Positions 1 to 9,139 of a stretch of DNA of 64,000 bases are shown here, piece after piece. The DNA comes from Bacterioplanes sanyensis. Its GTDB lineage: Bacteria; Pseudomonadota; Gammaproteobacteria; Pseudomonadales; Oceanobacteraceae. The translations under genes were made by a program, and so were the position numbers. Under the pieces are notes generated by a model, which had not been told where the DNA came from, ran no database searches, and saw nothing but the letters and a program-made list of their open reading frames with translations. The stretch's first letter is position 1; each line of letters opens with the position of its first letter. The stretch spans positions 62,001 through 126,000 of the forward strand of contig NZ_BMYY01000003.1 of assembly GCF_014652515.1 (NCBI RefSeq), in the 5' to 3' direction.

Positions 1-468
1 GATTTAGTGGTGCTGCAGCACACGCTGGATATGAGTCGCAGGCCGCATCAACTCGTGCGTGAGGCCTCTCGCTGCTTAGTCAGCAGTGGTTACTTGATCA
101 TTGTCGGTTTTAATCCTTGGAGCTTCTGGGGTGCGCAGCGCTGGTTGCGTACTTTTTCTTCGGAGCTGCCCTGGCTAAGCAATACTGTATCTGCTGGGCG
201 CTTGTGCGATTGGCTTACATTACTCGACTTTCGTATTGAAAGTGTGCAAAACATAGCCCATTTGTGGCCTATCAAAGCGTTTAATGAAGGGCTGAGTCGT
301 CGCATTGACCGGGTTTTAATGGGACGGCGTTGGTTGCCTGGCAATGCTTACCTGTTGGTTGCTAGAAAAACTATCGCAGGTGTGACGCGTATCCGGACAC
401 GGCGCTGGCGAGTCGCCGATAATGGCTTTACTATTCCGGCGCCAGCGGGCTGCAGTCCGCTGCCTTGA
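1..468 (+). CDS. Class I SAM-dependent methyltransferase, C-terminal part (5' end outside window)
   Basis: The reading frame is open from base 1, so the start and the SAM-binding glycine motif lie upstream. What remains looks like the second half of a Rossmann-fold methyltransferase: a strand and loop around [10 protein letters not shown], a helix, then the strand [11 protein letters not shown], a pattern typical of methyltransferases that sit next to rnhA in Pseudomonas. The visible GTG at 7 is internal, not a start. The stop overlaps the region just upstream of rnhA, suggesting co-transcription. The substrate cannot be told from this fragment. Confidence 0.75.
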   Translation, partial: DLVVLQHTLDMSRRPHQLVREASRCLVSSGYLIIVGFNPWSFWGAQRWLRTFSSELPWLSNTVSAGRLCDWLTLLDFRIESVQNIAHLWPIKAFNEGLSRRIDRVLMGRRWLPGNAYLLVARKTIAGVTRIRTRRWRVADNGFTIPAPAGCSPLP

Positions 469-485
469 GCGGAAAAGAGAGTAGT

Positions 486-929
486 ATGAAAGTTGAGCTG
501 TACACCGACGGTGCCTGTAAGGGAAACCCTGGGCCAGGTGGCTGGGGCTGTTTGTTGCGCTATGGTCAGCATGAAAAGGAACTCTTTGGTGGCGAAGCGT
601 TGACGACCAATAATCGAATGGAGTTAACGGCGGCATTGCGCGGTTTGGATGCCTTGCAGCGCCCTTGTCAGGTGGTGTTGACGACGGACTCTCAGTACGT
701 CAAGCAGGGTATTCAGCAGTGGTTGGCCGGCTGGAAGAAAAAAGGCTGGAAGACAGCCGCTGGGCAGCCCGTCAAGAATCAAGATTTATGGCAGGCTTTG
801 GATAAGGCTGTGCAACGCCACCAAGTGGAATGGCGCTGGGTAAAAGGGCATGCCGGCCATGCCGAGAATGAGCGTGCAGATGCGCTGGCAAATCGCGGTG
901 TCGCAGAGTGCGGTGCCGGTAATCAGTAA
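486..929 (+). CDS. rnhA: Ribonuclease HI
   Basis: Cleaves the RNA strand of RNA-DNA hybrids (R-loops, primer remnants). The 147-residue product has the usual length of bacterial RNase HI and all catalytic acids: Asp8 in YTDGACKGN, Glu46 in NRMELTA, Asp68 in TTDSQY and Asp132, with the His-containing loop [12 protein letters not shown] at 121-132. A longer reading from a TTG at 465 exists, but ATG 486, giving MKVELYTDG, matches the family N terminus and follows a purine-rich stretch. It lies 17 bases before dnaQ, the same pairing seen in Pseudomonas and enterobacteria, although here both genes run in the same direction. Confidence 0.97.
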   Translation: MKVELYTDGACKGNPGPGGWGCLLRYGQHEKELFGGEALTTNNRMELTAALRGLDALQRPCQVVLTTDSQYVKQGIQQWLAGWKKKGWKTAAGQPVKNQDLWQALDKAVQRHQVEWRWVKGHAGHAENERADALANRGVAECGAGNQ

Positions 930-946
930 CGGGTAAGAGCCTTTAC

Positions 947-1651
947 ATGAGACAAGTTGTACTGGATACAGAAACCACAGGTATCGGCGACGGCCACCGT
1001 ATTATTGAAATTGGTTGTGTCGAGGTGTTGGAGCGCAAGCTGACGGGGCGGCATTTTCATCGCTACATTAATCCGCAGCGTGATATCGATGCGGAAGCTG
1101 CCGAAGTTCATGGTATTACCAATGAATGGCTGATTGAGCAAGGTGCGCCTGTTTTTGCACAAATTGCTGACGAGTTTCGCAGCTTTATCGCTGGTGCTGA
1201 GCTGGTGATTCACAATGCCCCTTTCGATGTAGGTATGATGGATGCGGAGTTTGCCCGTCTTGGGCAGTCGTCAACTCGCGATTTTTGCACCATTCTTGAT
1301 ACCTTGGTGATGGCTCGGGATATGTACCCGGGGGCGCGGAATAGTCTCGATGCGCTGTGTAAGCGCTATGATATTGACAACAGTCATCGCGAGTTGCACG
1401 GCGCTTTGCTGGACGCTGAGATTCTGGCCGACGTCTATTTGATGATGACAGGTGGTCAAACCGACTTGATGTTAAGCGTCGAGGATGATGAAGACGACGA
1501 AGTCAAGGTCGAAGACAAGCTCGGGCAAGTCGATGCAGCGCGTGTCAATTTGCCAGTAGTAAGGGCAGGAGCGGAGGCCTTGCAGGCGCACGAGGCTATG
1601 CTGGACTTAATCGATCGATCCAGTGATGGCGCACTGTGGCGAGGCCTATAG
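947..1651 (+). CDS. dnaQ: DNA polymerase III epsilon subunit (3'-5' proofreading exonuclease)
   Basis: Proofreading subunit of the replicative polymerase core. The 234-residue protein carries the DEDDh exonuclease residues: Asp7 and Glu9 in LDTETTG, Asp94 in NAPFDVG, His151 and Asp156 in HGALLDAE. Just after the nuclease domain, QTDLML at 171-176 fits the beta-clamp-binding motif at the position known in E. coli DnaQ. The tail is acidic (EDDEDDEVKVEDK) and ends in the segment that should bind the alpha subunit. It is probably co-transcribed with rnhA. Confidence 0.97.
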   Translation: MRQVVLDTETTGIGDGHRIIEIGCVEVLERKLTGRHFHRYINPQRDIDAEAAEVHGITNEWLIEQGAPVFAQIADEFRSFIAGAELVIHNAPFDVGMMDAEFARLGQSSTRDFCTILDTLVMARDMYPGARNSLDALCKRYDIDNSHRELHGALLDAEILADVYLMMTGGQTDLMLSVEDDEDDEVKVEDKLGQVDAARVNLPVVRAGAEALQAHEAMLDLIDRSSDGALWRGL

Positions 1652-1803
1652 CGGCAGCTCCTGTTACCATGGCGGTTGGTTTAGTGCGACCCGTCGTGTC
1701 GCCAGCGGTCTTATTAGATGTGCTTATGGGTGGCAGTGTGAGCTGCCACACTTTCGGTATATAGTCGTGCTGATGCCGGCTGCAATAAAAGTTGAATGGT
1801 AGA
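1652..1803 (+). other. Intergenic region dnaQ-fimL with a hairpin and possible -10 box
   Basis: Contains a 7-bp stem (GTGGCAG/CTGCCAC, 1730-1749, loop of six) that lacks a T-run, so it is at best a weak terminator for dnaQ. Shortly after it, TATATAGT (1758-1765) could be a -10 element for the next gene; I see no convincing -35. Confidence 0.35.
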
Positions 1804-3447
1804 ATGGCTGACATAAAAACAGGAAGTGATGTATCCCAGTTTGCAGCGTCCTTGAACTTGGTGCGGGTCGAAGTGGCCAATGCCTTGGATCAGGCTGCAT
1901 TGCAGTTGGATACTTATTCAGAGTCGGGTGACGCAGAACAGCTAAAAGCCTTTCTGGAAGAAATCCAGCAAGTGCGTGGCACCTTTAAAATGCTCGATTT
2001 TCGCGCTGGAGAGCGTCTGTGCGAAGAGTTGGCTGAAACTGGGCGGGCACAGAAAGGGCGGATGATGCCGGAGAAAACACTGTCAGTGTTTACTCAAGCC
2101 GTGCTGTTCCTGAAGCGCTACATAGACTTTGTGATCAGTGGTAAAGCTGTGGCACCAAGCTTGTTGCTGCCAACGATCAATGAGGTTCGTGCTGAGCGTA
2201 GCGAGAAGGCGCTGCCAGAGGCGTATTTCTTTTTAGTCAACTTGCGTCCGCAGTTGAACTCACCACAGGCTGAGCCACAAGCTCGAAACTTTTCAGTTCG
2301 CAGAGCGCGTCAGCTCTACCAATTGGGCTTGATTGGCTTGATTCGTAATGATGGCCGACGCGGCCCGTTACAGGTCATGCTGCGAGCTGTGCGCCGTTTT
2401 GAAAAGGCCAGCCGGTCGCAAGCATCGTGGCCGTTTTGGTATGTGGCGACGGCGGCATTAGAGGCCTTATCGGAAGACGCCTTTGAGATGACGGGTACCC
2501 GCTTGCGCTTAATGGGCTTGTTGGATCGTCAAGTGCGTCGCATTCAAGACACTGAGGGTAGGGCCTTTAATGAAAAGATGCCCGATTGGCTGTTAAAAGA
2601 GCTGCTCTATATTGTGTCGCTGGCTGAAGGTGGTGAGCCTGTTGTGGATGCGGTGCAGAACACCTTCCGTATTGGCAATGGCGTTAAAGAGCGGATGTTA
2701 TCTGAGTCGCGCGCGCGCTTACACGGGCCAGACCAGTCGGCGCTGGAGTCTTTGTCGCAGGCATTGCAGGAAGAAATGCAATCAGTAAAAGATCAGATCG
2801 ATCTGATTGAGCGCACTGAAGCGTCTGAGTCGTCGCTTGGCGAGTTGCTGGAGTCCTTGGATCGTATCGGCGATACCTTGCTGGTGACCAATTTAAATGA
2901 TGCGTCTTACCGAACTCAGCAGCTGTGTGAGCGTTTAAAGCAAATAGGTGTCAATGGCCTAGAATCAGAGCTGCCTTATCTAGCTGATGAGGTGATGACC
3001 ATTGAGCAGGATATTCTTGGTCTAACCCAAGATAACTTGGAGGGTGAGAGCCTAGTCGACCCGATTAGCCTCAATGAGGCGCGTATTGCAGTGGTGTCTG
3101 AGTCGATGACGGCGCTGACATTGATTAAGCGTGCAGTAGGCTCTTTCCTTGATTCCAGTGGCGATAAGCTTCACATCAAAAATGTTGGTAAGAGCTTGCG
3201 TGATGTCGCAGGTGCGTTGTTGTTTCTTGAGAATGAACGCGTGTGCAAAATGCTGCATGAGCTGGACAGCTTTATAGCTGCGGTCCTAGATGGCAGCTTG
3301 GAGCCCGGTGAGTCACAGATGGAGGCTTTTGCAGACGCAGTGACTGGCATTGAGTACTTTTTGGATTCCCTGTCTGGCCAATCGGCCTCGGCAGATGATG
3401 CACTGGCGTTAGCAGCCGATAGTCTTGAGCAGTTGCGAGCACGCTGA
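1804..3447 (+). CDS. fimL: FimL-like protein (degenerate HPt/ChpA-N-terminal family)
   Basis: Largely helical 547-residue protein resembling Pseudomonas FimL, which is related to the N-terminal part of the ChpA chemosensory kinase and promotes type IV pilus function and cAMP signalling. The first domain has an HPt-like helix pair, but where an HPt domain has the His of an HTxKG-type motif this protein reads QQVRGTFKML (Arg58), so it cannot be a phosphorelay protein there. Start ATG 1804 was preferred over TTG 1792 because MADIKTG gives a normal N terminus. Neighbours rnhA and dnaQ are also near fimL in P. aeruginosa as I remember it. No pilus genes are present in this window. Confidence 0.75.
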   Translation: MADIKTGSDVSQFAASLNLVRVEVANALDQAALQLDTYSESGDAEQLKAFLEEIQQVRGTFKMLDFRAGERLCEELAETGRAQKGRMMPEKTLSVFTQAVLFLKRYIDFVISGKAVAPSLLLPTINEVRAERSEKALPEAYFFLVNLRPQLNSPQAEPQARNFSVRRARQLYQLGLIGLIRNDGRRGPLQVMLRAVRRFEKASRSQASWPFWYVATAALEALSEDAFEMTGTRLRLMGLLDRQVRRIQDTEGRAFNEKMPDWLLKELLYIVSLAEGGEPVVDAVQNTFRIGNGVKERMLSESRARLHGPDQSALESLSQALQEEMQSVKDQIDLIERTEASESSLGELLESLDRIGDTLLVTNLNDASYRTQQLCERLKQIGVNGLESELPYLADEVMTIEQDILGLTQDNLEGESLVDPISLNEARIAVVSESMTALTLIKRAVGSFLDSSGDKLHIKNVGKSLRDVAGALLFLENERVCKMLHELDSFIAAVLDGSLEPGESQMEAFADAVTGIEYFLDSLSGQSASADDALALAADSLEQLRAR

Positions 3448-3449
3448 GT

Positions 3450-4088
3450 ATGTTGCTGCAGACCTTGACAGGTGCTCTTATCGTGCTGGTGCTGCTCGGG
3501 CTGATGCTGGTAGCTGGCTTTTGGCGCGGTGATGGTTGGTTTCGTCAGTGGCTAAAAGGCACGGCCGGTATGCTGGCGCTGGCTGCTTGCGTATGGATGA
3601 TACTGGCCCTCATGGATGTTTGGAGTTATCAGCAAATGCAACGCCAGCATCCGTTGGCGACCGTGTCCAGCTTTCGTATTGACGATCAGTTATACGATCT
3701 GACCATTGTCGACGAAGAGGGGCGCGAGCAACGCTTTGAGGTACGTGGGGATCAATGGCAGTTGGATGTGCGCTTATTGCACTGGCGTGGTCCGGTTGCA
3801 GCCTTGGGCAGTGCTCCCTTGTATCGCTTGGAGCGTTTGAGTGGGCGTTACCTAACGCTAGAGCAAGAGCGTACGGCACCACGCTCCGTGCATACTTTGG
3901 AGCAGTCGCGCTGGGTAGATATCTGGCAACTGCTGCGGGGCTTGCCGCTGTGGTTGCAGCCAGAGTTCGGCAGTGCTGTATATATGCCGCTGGTCAATGG
4001 GGCTGTTTATGCCGTGGAGGCCGGTGGTCGTGGTCTGACCGTTAAGCCGGTGAATGATGTCGCAGCAGCGGCAGTGAATCAGTGGTGA
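3450..4088 (+). CDS. Inner-membrane protein of unknown function
   Basis: 212 residues starting three bases after the fimL stop, so almost certainly in its transcript. Two hydrophobic helices (about residues 5-24 and 37-54) anchor a C-terminal domain of about 150 residues rich in beta-strand-like sequence (SFRIDDQLYDLTIVDEEG and similar), probably periplasmic. I do not recognise a named family. The tight coupling to fimL suggests a role with it, but this is inference from position only. Confidence 0.7.
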   Translation: MLLQTLTGALIVLVLLGLMLVAGFWRGDGWFRQWLKGTAGMLALAACVWMILALMDVWSYQQMQRQHPLATVSSFRIDDQLYDLTIVDEEGREQRFEVRGDQWQLDVRLLHWRGPVAALGSAPLYRLERLSGRYLTLEQERTAPRSVHTLEQSRWVDIWQLLRGLPLWLQPEFGSAVYMPLVNGAVYAVEAGGRGLTVKPVNDVAAAAVNQW

Positions 4089-4097
4089 TTCACTGCC
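4070..4097. terminator. Perfect 12-bp hairpin at the convergent fimL-operon/folD junction
   Basis: GGCAGTGAATCA (4070-4081) and TGATTCACTGCC (4086-4097) form a perfect stem with a four-base loop. It includes the stop codon of the + strand gene and lies 9 bases from the folD stop. There is no T-run on either strand, so it may protect transcript ends rather than act as a classic intrinsic terminator. Confidence 0.5.
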
Positions 4098-4105
4098 GTA
4101 TCAGG

Positions 4106-4957
4106 TTAATCGCGATTGCGGCAAGAAATTAGGGTGTTTTCCAGTAGCTTTGCTCGCGTCATCGGGCCCACGCCTCCAGGTACGGGGGTAATGTGGCTGG
4201 CGCGTTGAGCGGCGACCTCAAACTCTATATCACCTATCAGCTTGCCGTCCTCAGTGCGGTTGATTCCCACATCAATGACAACAGCGCCTGGCTTGATCCA
4301 CTCCCCTTTAACCAATCCTGGTTTGCCGACGGCGACCACGACAATGTCTGCTTGGCTAACAAAATACTCCAGATCGTGAGTGAAACGATGGCATGTGGTA
4401 ACGGTGCAGCCTTTAAGTAGTAGCTCTAGGCTCATCGGTCGGCCAACAATATTGGAAGCGCCGACGATAACAGCGTGCTGGCCGCGCACCGGCTCACCTG
4501 TGGTATCGAGTAGGTCGACGATACCTGCCGGCGTGCAGGGGCGCAGCAGTGGCATGCGTTGTGCTAAGCGACCGATGTTAAATGGGTGAAATCCGTCAAC
4601 ATCTTTAGCTGGGGCAATGCGCTCCAAAATCTCGTCAGCTTGCAGACCTTGTGGCAGTGGTAGCTGCACCAAGATGCCGTCGATGTCATCAGCGCTGTTA
4701 AGTTCGTCGATTAGATCGAGGAGTTGTTGCTGAGAGGTGTTAGCAGGTAGGTCGTACGCACGGCTGACAAATCCCACTTGCTCACAATCCTTGCGCTTGT
4801 GAGAAACATACACTTGAGATGCAGGGTCGCTGCCGACGAGAATAACCGCAAGGCCGGGAGCGCGTTTGCCGGCCTGGATGCGGTCGCTAACCTGTTGTTT
4901 TATGCTTTCCCGGATTGCCGCCGCCCGGGCTTTGCCGTCAATCAACTGAGCAGTCAT
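4106..4957 (-). CDS. folD: Bifunctional methylenetetrahydrofolate dehydrogenase/cyclohydrolase
   Basis: Interconverts 5,10-methylene-, methenyl- and 10-formyl-tetrahydrofolate in the cytoplasm, feeding purine and formyl-Met synthesis. The 283-residue length is standard. Visible family signatures are the [13 protein letters not shown] segment with the catalytic Lys near residue 54, GILVQLPLP, the CTPAG loop, [11 protein letters not shown] for NADP binding, and the C-terminal PGGVGPMT. It stands alone, converging on the fimL operon and divergent from the tRNA cluster. Confidence 0.97.
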   Translation of the reverse strand: MTAQLIDGKARAAAIRESIKQQVSDRIQAGKRAPGLAVILVGSDPASQVYVSHKRKDCEQVGFVSRAYDLPANTSQQQLLDLIDELNSADDIDGILVQLPLPQGLQADEILERIAPAKDVDGFHPFNIGRLAQRMPLLRPCTPAGIVDLLDTTGEPVRGQHAVIVGASNIVGRPMSLELLLKGCTVTTCHRFTHDLEYFVSQADIVVVAVGKPGLVKGEWIKPGAVVIDVGINRTEDGKLIGDIEFEVAAQRASHITPVPGGVGPMTRAKLLENTLISCRNRD

Positions 4958-5093
4958 GATTGCACAATTACCTGTTCATAAAGAGAGGGCGCGGATTTTC
5001 TCATGGGAGTCGGGTAAAACAAAGGTGGAACCGGCTCGAGTGCCCCCAGAAATGAGGGAAGCGATTGTTTTTAAAGAATTTTTAAAAAAAATG

Positions 5094-5120
5094 TTGACGG
5101 CTTTAGGCGGCATCTATAAC
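5094..5120 (+). promoter_or_regulatory. Promoter of the tRNA Pro-Arg-His cluster
   Basis: TTGACG (5094-5099) and TATAAC (5115-5120) with a 15-base spacer, followed by a GC-rich discriminator (ATGCGC). A strong box pair with a G/C discriminator is typical of growth-rate-controlled stable RNA promoters. The 15-base spacing is shorter than ideal. Confidence 0.65.
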
Positions 5121-5161
5121 ATGCGCAGCCACTTGCTCGGGGCAACTCGTCAAGGAGATAT

Positions 5162-5238
5162 CGGGGTATAGCGCAGTCTGGTAGCGCGCCTGGTTTGGGA
5201 CCAGGATGTCGGGAGTTCGAATCTCTCTACCCCGACCA
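5162..5238 (+). tRNA. tRNA-Pro (anticodon TGG)
   Basis: 77-nt cloverleaf with encoded CCA. The acceptor arm is CGGGGTA/TACCCCG, the anticodon stem CCTGG/CCAGG encloses the loop TTTGGGA giving anticodon TGG, and the T arm has GTTCGAATC. First gene of a three-tRNA cluster. Confidence 0.97.
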
Positions 5239-5264
5239 TTTAATTGCAACAATTAAATGGCCAT

Positions 5265-5341
5265 GCGCCCGTAGCTCAACCGGATAGAGCATCGGCCTTC
5301 TAAGCCGAGGGTTGCAGGTTCGAGCCCTGCCGGGTGCGCCA
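5265..5341 (+). tRNA. tRNA-Arg (anticodon TCT)
   Basis: 77-nt cloverleaf with encoded CCA. Acceptor GCGCCCG/CGGGTGC, anticodon stem TCGGC/GCCGA with loop CTTCTAA giving anticodon TCT, and T loop GTTCGAGCC. It is 26 bases after tRNA-Pro and likely processed from the same precursor. Confidence 0.97.
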
Positions 5342-5366
5342 CGCGCAGGCAGTGGCATCAAAATAT

Positions 5367-5443
5367 GGTGGCTGTAGCTCAGTTGGTAGAGCCCAGGATT
5401 GTGATTCCTGTGGTCGCGGGTTCGATCCCCGTCAGCCACCCCA
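5367..5443 (+). tRNA. tRNA-His (anticodon GTG)
   Basis: Cloverleaf with acceptor GTGGCTG/CAGCCAC, anticodon stem CAGGA/TCCTG and loop TTGTGAT giving anticodon GTG, and an encoded CCA. The base before the acceptor is G (5367) facing the discriminator C (5440), the G-1:C73 pair that marks tRNA-His, so the gene is taken to begin at 5367. Confidence 0.97.
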
Positions 5444-5585
5444 TTTCTTCTAGCCTCTCAGGTTAATACCCACTAACAGAGCCCCATTTCGGAATATGAT
5501 TTTCGGGGTGCGCAGGTTGATCACTCTGATCAGCACAGACATTTTTTGTACGTATTTTTCTTGATCTGACCTGCGCGCGACTCAG

Positions 5586-5615
5586 TTAGCATTTGCTGGG
5601 TGGGCGCGATATAAT
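5586..5615 (+). promoter_or_regulatory. Candidate tig promoter
   Basis: A consensus -10 TATAAT (5610-5615) with a weak -35-like TTAGCA (5586-5591) at an 18-base spacing, about 75 bases before the tig start. The stretch 5444-5585 between tRNA-His and this promoter has no clear intrinsic terminator and no gene that I can see. Confidence 0.6.
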
Positions 5616-5689
5616 CCGCGACCTTTAAATAACGGTGGCTGTTTCCAAGGGAATGGCCGGTATGAGATTCACTGTACTGAGAGGCATCT

Positions 5690-7003
5690 ATGCAAGTGTC
5701 CATTGAGACAACCTCTGGTCTTGAGCGTTGTATGACCATTGGCGTTCCTGCAGCGGAACTGGAAGAAAAAGTAACATCTGAGCTGAAGCGCATTGCTAAA
5801 GGCCAACGCGTCAACGGTTTCCGTAAAAATAAGCCTCTGCCGCCTTCAGTGGCTAAGCGCATGTTTGGTAAGCAAGCACGTCTAGAAGCGGTTTATCAGC
5901 AAATGCAGCAGTCGTTCTTTCAGGCTGTGCAAGAGCAGGATGTTAAGCTGGCCGGTATGCCTCGTTTCGAGCCAACCTTGGATGAAGACGGCAAGGACTT
6001 AGAGTTTAAAGCGACTTTTGAAGTCTATCCCGAAATTGCTTTGGCGGATTTCTCCAAGATTGCGGTAGAGCGCAAGTCTGCTGAAGTTAAGGATGAAGAC
6101 TTGGAAACAATGGTCGAGACCTTGCGTAAGCAAAAAGCGCAATGGCAAGACAGTGGTGCGGCCGCGCAAGATGGCGATCAGGTTAATATCGACTTCGAAG
6201 GTTTCATCGACGGTGAGGCTTTTGAAGGCGGTAAGGTAGAAGGCTATGACCTCACTCTCGGTTCAAAGAGTATGATCCCAGGTTTTGAAGAGAGTCTTGT
6301 GGGTGTGGAAGCTGGCGCTGAAACCACCATTGAGGTGACCTTCCCTGAAGACTACCAAAAAGAAGATCTGCAGGGTAAAGCGGCGCAATTTAAGATTAAG
6401 GTGAATGCGGTTAAAGCACCTGAGCTGCCTGAGTTGAACGAAGCTTTCTTCAATGAGTTTGGTGTAGAAACCGCTGACGAAGCTGAGTTCCGCACTGAGA
6501 TCCGCAAGAACATGGTGCGTGAGCTGGATCGCGCTATCCGTACCTTGAACAAGCAGCAAGTCATCAAGGGCCTTTTGGATAGCAACGATATCGACGTGCC
6601 ATCCTCTTTGATTGATCAAGAAATCGACCGTCTGCGTCAGCAAGCGGTACAACAGTTTGGTGGTGCACAGCAGTTCGATCCGAAGCAGCTGCCTGCGGAA
6701 CTGTTCAAAGAGCAGGCGGAAAAGCGTGTGCGTATTGGTCTGCTGATGAATGCGGCTATCGAAGCTGAAAACATCGAGCCTTCTGCTGAAAAAGTTGAGC
6801 AGCTGATCGAAGAAGTGGCTGCGACTTACCAAGAACCCGAGCAGGTGCGTGAGTACTACAACAACAATCCAGAGCAGAAATCTCAAGTTGAGGCGCTGGC
6901 GCTTGAAGAGCAGGTGGTAGAGAAAGTCTTGGCGGTAGCCCAGGTCAGTGACGTTGAGTCAAGTTATGAAGAAGTGATCCGAGCTGCAAATCAGCCGGCC
7001 TAA
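5690..7003 (+). CDS. tig: Trigger factor, ribosome-associated chaperone
   Basis: Binds at the ribosomal exit tunnel and folds nascent chains; it also has peptidyl-prolyl isomerase activity. The 437-residue protein has the N-terminal ribosome-binding domain with the signature VNGFRKNK at 42-48, a central FKBP-type domain from about residue 150 (DQVNIDFEGFIDGEAFEGG), and a long helical C-terminal chaperone domain rich in Q and E. Start ATG 5690 follows GAGAGG. It heads the conserved tig-clpP-clpX-lon order, but an intrinsic terminator separates it from clpP. Confidence 0.98.
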   Translation: MQVSIETTSGLERCMTIGVPAAELEEKVTSELKRIAKGQRVNGFRKNKPLPPSVAKRMFGKQARLEAVYQQMQQSFFQAVQEQDVKLAGMPRFEPTLDEDGKDLEFKATFEVYPEIALADFSKIAVERKSAEVKDEDLETMVETLRKQKAQWQDSGAAAQDGDQVNIDFEGFIDGEAFEGGKVEGYDLTLGSKSMIPGFEESLVGVEAGAETTIEVTFPEDYQKEDLQGKAAQFKIKVNAVKAPELPELNEAFFNEFGVETADEAEFRTEIRKNMVRELDRAIRTLNKQQVIKGLLDSNDIDVPSSLIDQEIDRLRQQAVQQFGGAQQFDPKQLPAELFKEQAEKRVRIGLLMNAAIEAENIEPSAEKVEQLIEEVAATYQEPEQVREYYNNNPEQKSQVEALALEEQVVEKVLAVAQVSDVESSYEEVIRAANQPA

Positions 7004-7049
7004 TCTTGTTATAACCACTGACAAGTAGCGCTCAACTGGCTAAACTGTT

Positions 7050-7084
7050 AACAGCCGCTCCGTTATGGATGCGGCTGTTTTTAT
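7050..7084 (+). terminator. Intrinsic terminator between tig and clpP
   Basis: Stem AACAGCCGC (7050-7058) with GCGGCTGTT (7071-7079), a 12-base loop, then TTTAT. It overlaps the upstream in-frame ATG at 7065, which supports the shorter clpP start. Confidence 0.75.
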
Positions 7085-7130
7085 AGCTAAAGAGCTGATA
7101 TTCCAAACTGCCGAGGGAGTACTGAGTCGA

Positions 7131-7754
7131 ATGATTGACTCCAATAAGCAACAAGCCGATATCGTTCAAGCCAGTGGTCTGGTGCCCATGGTGGTAGAGC
7201 AATCTGCCCGCGGCGAGCGTTCTTACGATATCTATTCCCGTTTGCTGAAAGAGCGCGTGATCTTTCTGGTTGGTCCGGTTGAGGATCATATGGCCAATTT
7301 GGTCGTGGCTCAGTTGCTGTTTCTGGAATCGGAAAACCCTGATAAAGATATCCACCTGTATATTAACTCACCAGGTGGATCAGTAACGGCAGGTATGTCT
7401 ATTTACGACACCATGCAGTTTATTAAGCCGGATGTAAGCACTATGGTAATCGGCCAAGCCTGTAGCATGGGTGCTTTCCTATTGGCTGCTGGTGCCAAGG
7501 GTAAGCGTTACAGTGTGCCTAATTCTCGGGTGATGATTCACCAACCATCCGGTGGCGCGCAAGGTCAGGCGACTGATATCCTGATTCATGCCAAGAATAT
7601 TCAAGACACTAAGGAACGCTTGAATAGCATTCTGGCCAAACATACTGGGCAAGCCTACGAAACCATTGCTGAAGATACTGAGCGTGATAATTTCATGGAT
7701 GCTCAGGCCGCTATGGAATATGGTCTAATTGACCAGGTGCTGGAAAAGCGCTGA
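7131..7754 (+). CDS. clpP: ATP-dependent Clp protease proteolytic subunit
   Basis: Serine protease subunit forming the two-ring chamber used by ClpX and ClpA. From ATG 7131 the product is 207 residues, the E. coli length, with the catalytic triad Ser112 (GQACSMG), His137 (MIHQPSGG) and Asp186 (TERDNF). The frame is open to an earlier ATG at 7065, but that lies inside the tig terminator and would add 22 residues not expected in the family. A GGGAG sequence about 13 bases upstream may serve as ribosome-binding site. Followed by clpX after 77 bases. Confidence 0.97.
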   Translation: MIDSNKQQADIVQASGLVPMVVEQSARGERSYDIYSRLLKERVIFLVGPVEDHMANLVVAQLLFLESENPDKDIHLYINSPGGSVTAGMSIYDTMQFIKPDVSTMVIGQACSMGAFLLAAGAKGKRYSVPNSRVMIHQPSGGAQGQATDILIHAKNIQDTKERLNSILAKHTGQAYETIAEDTERDNFMDAQAAMEYGLIDQVLEKR

Positions 7755-7790
7755 TAGGCTATTGTGACCTGGAAAGGTTGAAACAAGATC

Positions 7791-7811
7791 GAGCCTGATG
7801 CCTTCAGGCTC
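7791..7811 (+). other. Hairpin in the clpP-clpX spacer
   Basis: An 8-bp perfect stem (GAGCCTGA/TCAGGCTC) with a five-base loop, 20 bases before the clpX start, without a T-run. It could be an mRNA processing or stability element within a clpP-clpX transcript. Confidence 0.45.
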
Positions 7812-7831
7812 AAGCGTAATGAGGCAGTCGA

Positions 7832-9118
7832 ATGACCGACGATACAAAAGGCAAAGGTGATGATGGCGGGAAGCTGCTCTACTGCTCGTTTTGCGGTAAG
7901 AGTCAGCACGAAGTACGCAAACTGATCGCTGGGCCATCGGTGTTCATCTGTGACGAGTGTGTCGACCTGTGTAACGACATCATTCGCGAAGAGGTTCAGG
8001 AAGCGGAAAGTAAAGGTAGCAGTGATGCGCTGCCGACGCCGCAAGAAATTAAGGCGACGCTGGATGAATACGTCATCGGCCAAGACAAAGCCAAAATGGT
8101 GCTGGCGGTGGCAGTATACAATCACTACAAACGCTTGCAGTTTAGTGGTGGTAAGTCAGACGTAGAGCTGTCAAAAAGCAATATTCTGCTGATCGGTCCG
8201 ACAGGCAGTGGTAAGACTTTGCTGGCAGAAACGCTGGCCCGCCTGTTGAATGTTCCCTTTACTATCGCAGATGCCACCACACTGACAGAAGCGGGTTACG
8301 TGGGTGAGGATGTTGAAAACATCATCCAAAAGCTTTTGCAGAAGTGTGATTACGATGTCGACAAAGCCCAGCGTGGCATTGTTTACATTGATGAAATTGA
8401 CAAGATTTCTCGTAAATCGGACAACCCATCCATTACCCGTGATGTATCGGGCGAAGGGGTTCAGCAGGCGTTGCTGAAGCTCATTGAGGGAACCGTCGCT
8501 TCCGTTCCACCCCAAGGTGGGCGCAAGCATCCTCAGCAAGAATTTTTGCAGGTGGATACCGGCAATATGCTGTTTATCTGTGGCGGCGCGTTTGCTGGCT
8601 TGGACCAGATCATTCGTGATCGCTCTGAAAAGAGTAGTATCGGCTTCTCAGCCACGGTGAAAGGCAAAGAAGACGAAAAAGCAGTGGGCGATGTTCTGCG
8701 TGATGTTGAGCCGGGAGATCTGGTGAAGTACGGCCTGATTCCTGAGTTTATTGGCCGCTTGCCAGTGGTTGCTACATTGGATGAACTCGACAGTGATGCT
8801 TTGGTGAGGATACTGACAGAACCTCGTAACTCTCTGGTGCGTCAGTACGAGAAGTTGTTCGAGATGGAATCGGTAGAACTAGAGTTCCGTGATGCCGCGC
8901 TCGAAGCGATTGCCAACTGTGCCATGGAACGTAAAACCGGTGCGCGTGGTTTGCGTTCCATTATGGAAGGTGCGTTGCTGGATATCATGTATCGCATCCC
9001 CTCGGAAGAACACGTAGCCAAGGTTGTGATTGAAGAGTCTGTGATCAATGACGATGCCGAGCCACTGATTATTTACGAGAGCGCTGATGTGGGCAAAGTC
9101 TCACCAGATGACGACTAA
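7832..9118 (+). CDS. clpX: ATP-dependent Clp protease ATP-binding subunit ClpX
   Basis: AAA+ unfoldase that recognises tagged substrates and feeds ClpP. The 428-residue protein has the N-terminal zinc-binding domain with four cysteines (C18, C21, C40, C43), Walker A GPTGSGKT at 122-129, Walker B with VYIDEIDK, the pore loop GYVGED, and the IGF tripeptide (SSIGFSA) that docks on ClpP. Its start and length are standard. An intrinsic terminator follows directly. Confidence 0.98.
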   Translation: MTDDTKGKGDDGGKLLYCSFCGKSQHEVRKLIAGPSVFICDECVDLCNDIIREEVQEAESKGSSDALPTPQEIKATLDEYVIGQDKAKMVLAVAVYNHYKRLQFSGGKSDVELSKSNILLIGPTGSGKTLLAETLARLLNVPFTIADATTLTEAGYVGEDVENIIQKLLQKCDYDVDKAQRGIVYIDEIDKISRKSDNPSITRDVSGEGVQQALLKLIEGTVASVPPQGGRKHPQQEFLQVDTGNMLFICGGAFAGLDQIIRDRSEKSSIGFSATVKGKEDEKAVGDVLRDVEPGDLVKYGLIPEFIGRLPVVATLDELDSDALVRILTEPRNSLVRQYEKLFEMESVELEFRDAALEAIANCAMERKTGARGLRSIMEGALLDIMYRIPSEEHVAKVVIEESVINDDAEPLIIYESADVGKVSPDDD

Positions 9119-9139
9119 AGATCGTCGTTTAGCTAGCTG

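Noticed and set aside
5444-5585. Possible small RNA or terminator between tRNA-His and tig
   Set aside because: Only a 4-5 bp CCCC/GGGG pairing was found, with no T-run or conserved RNA family features.
6263-6886. 207-codon minus-strand frame inside tig
   Set aside because: Phe/Leu/Arg-rich translation of the antisense of a Glu/Lys/Gln-rich gene; not a real protein.
7065-7130. N-terminal extension of clpP to the ATG at 7065
   Set aside because: It lies within the tig terminator stem-loop and adds residues not found in ClpP.
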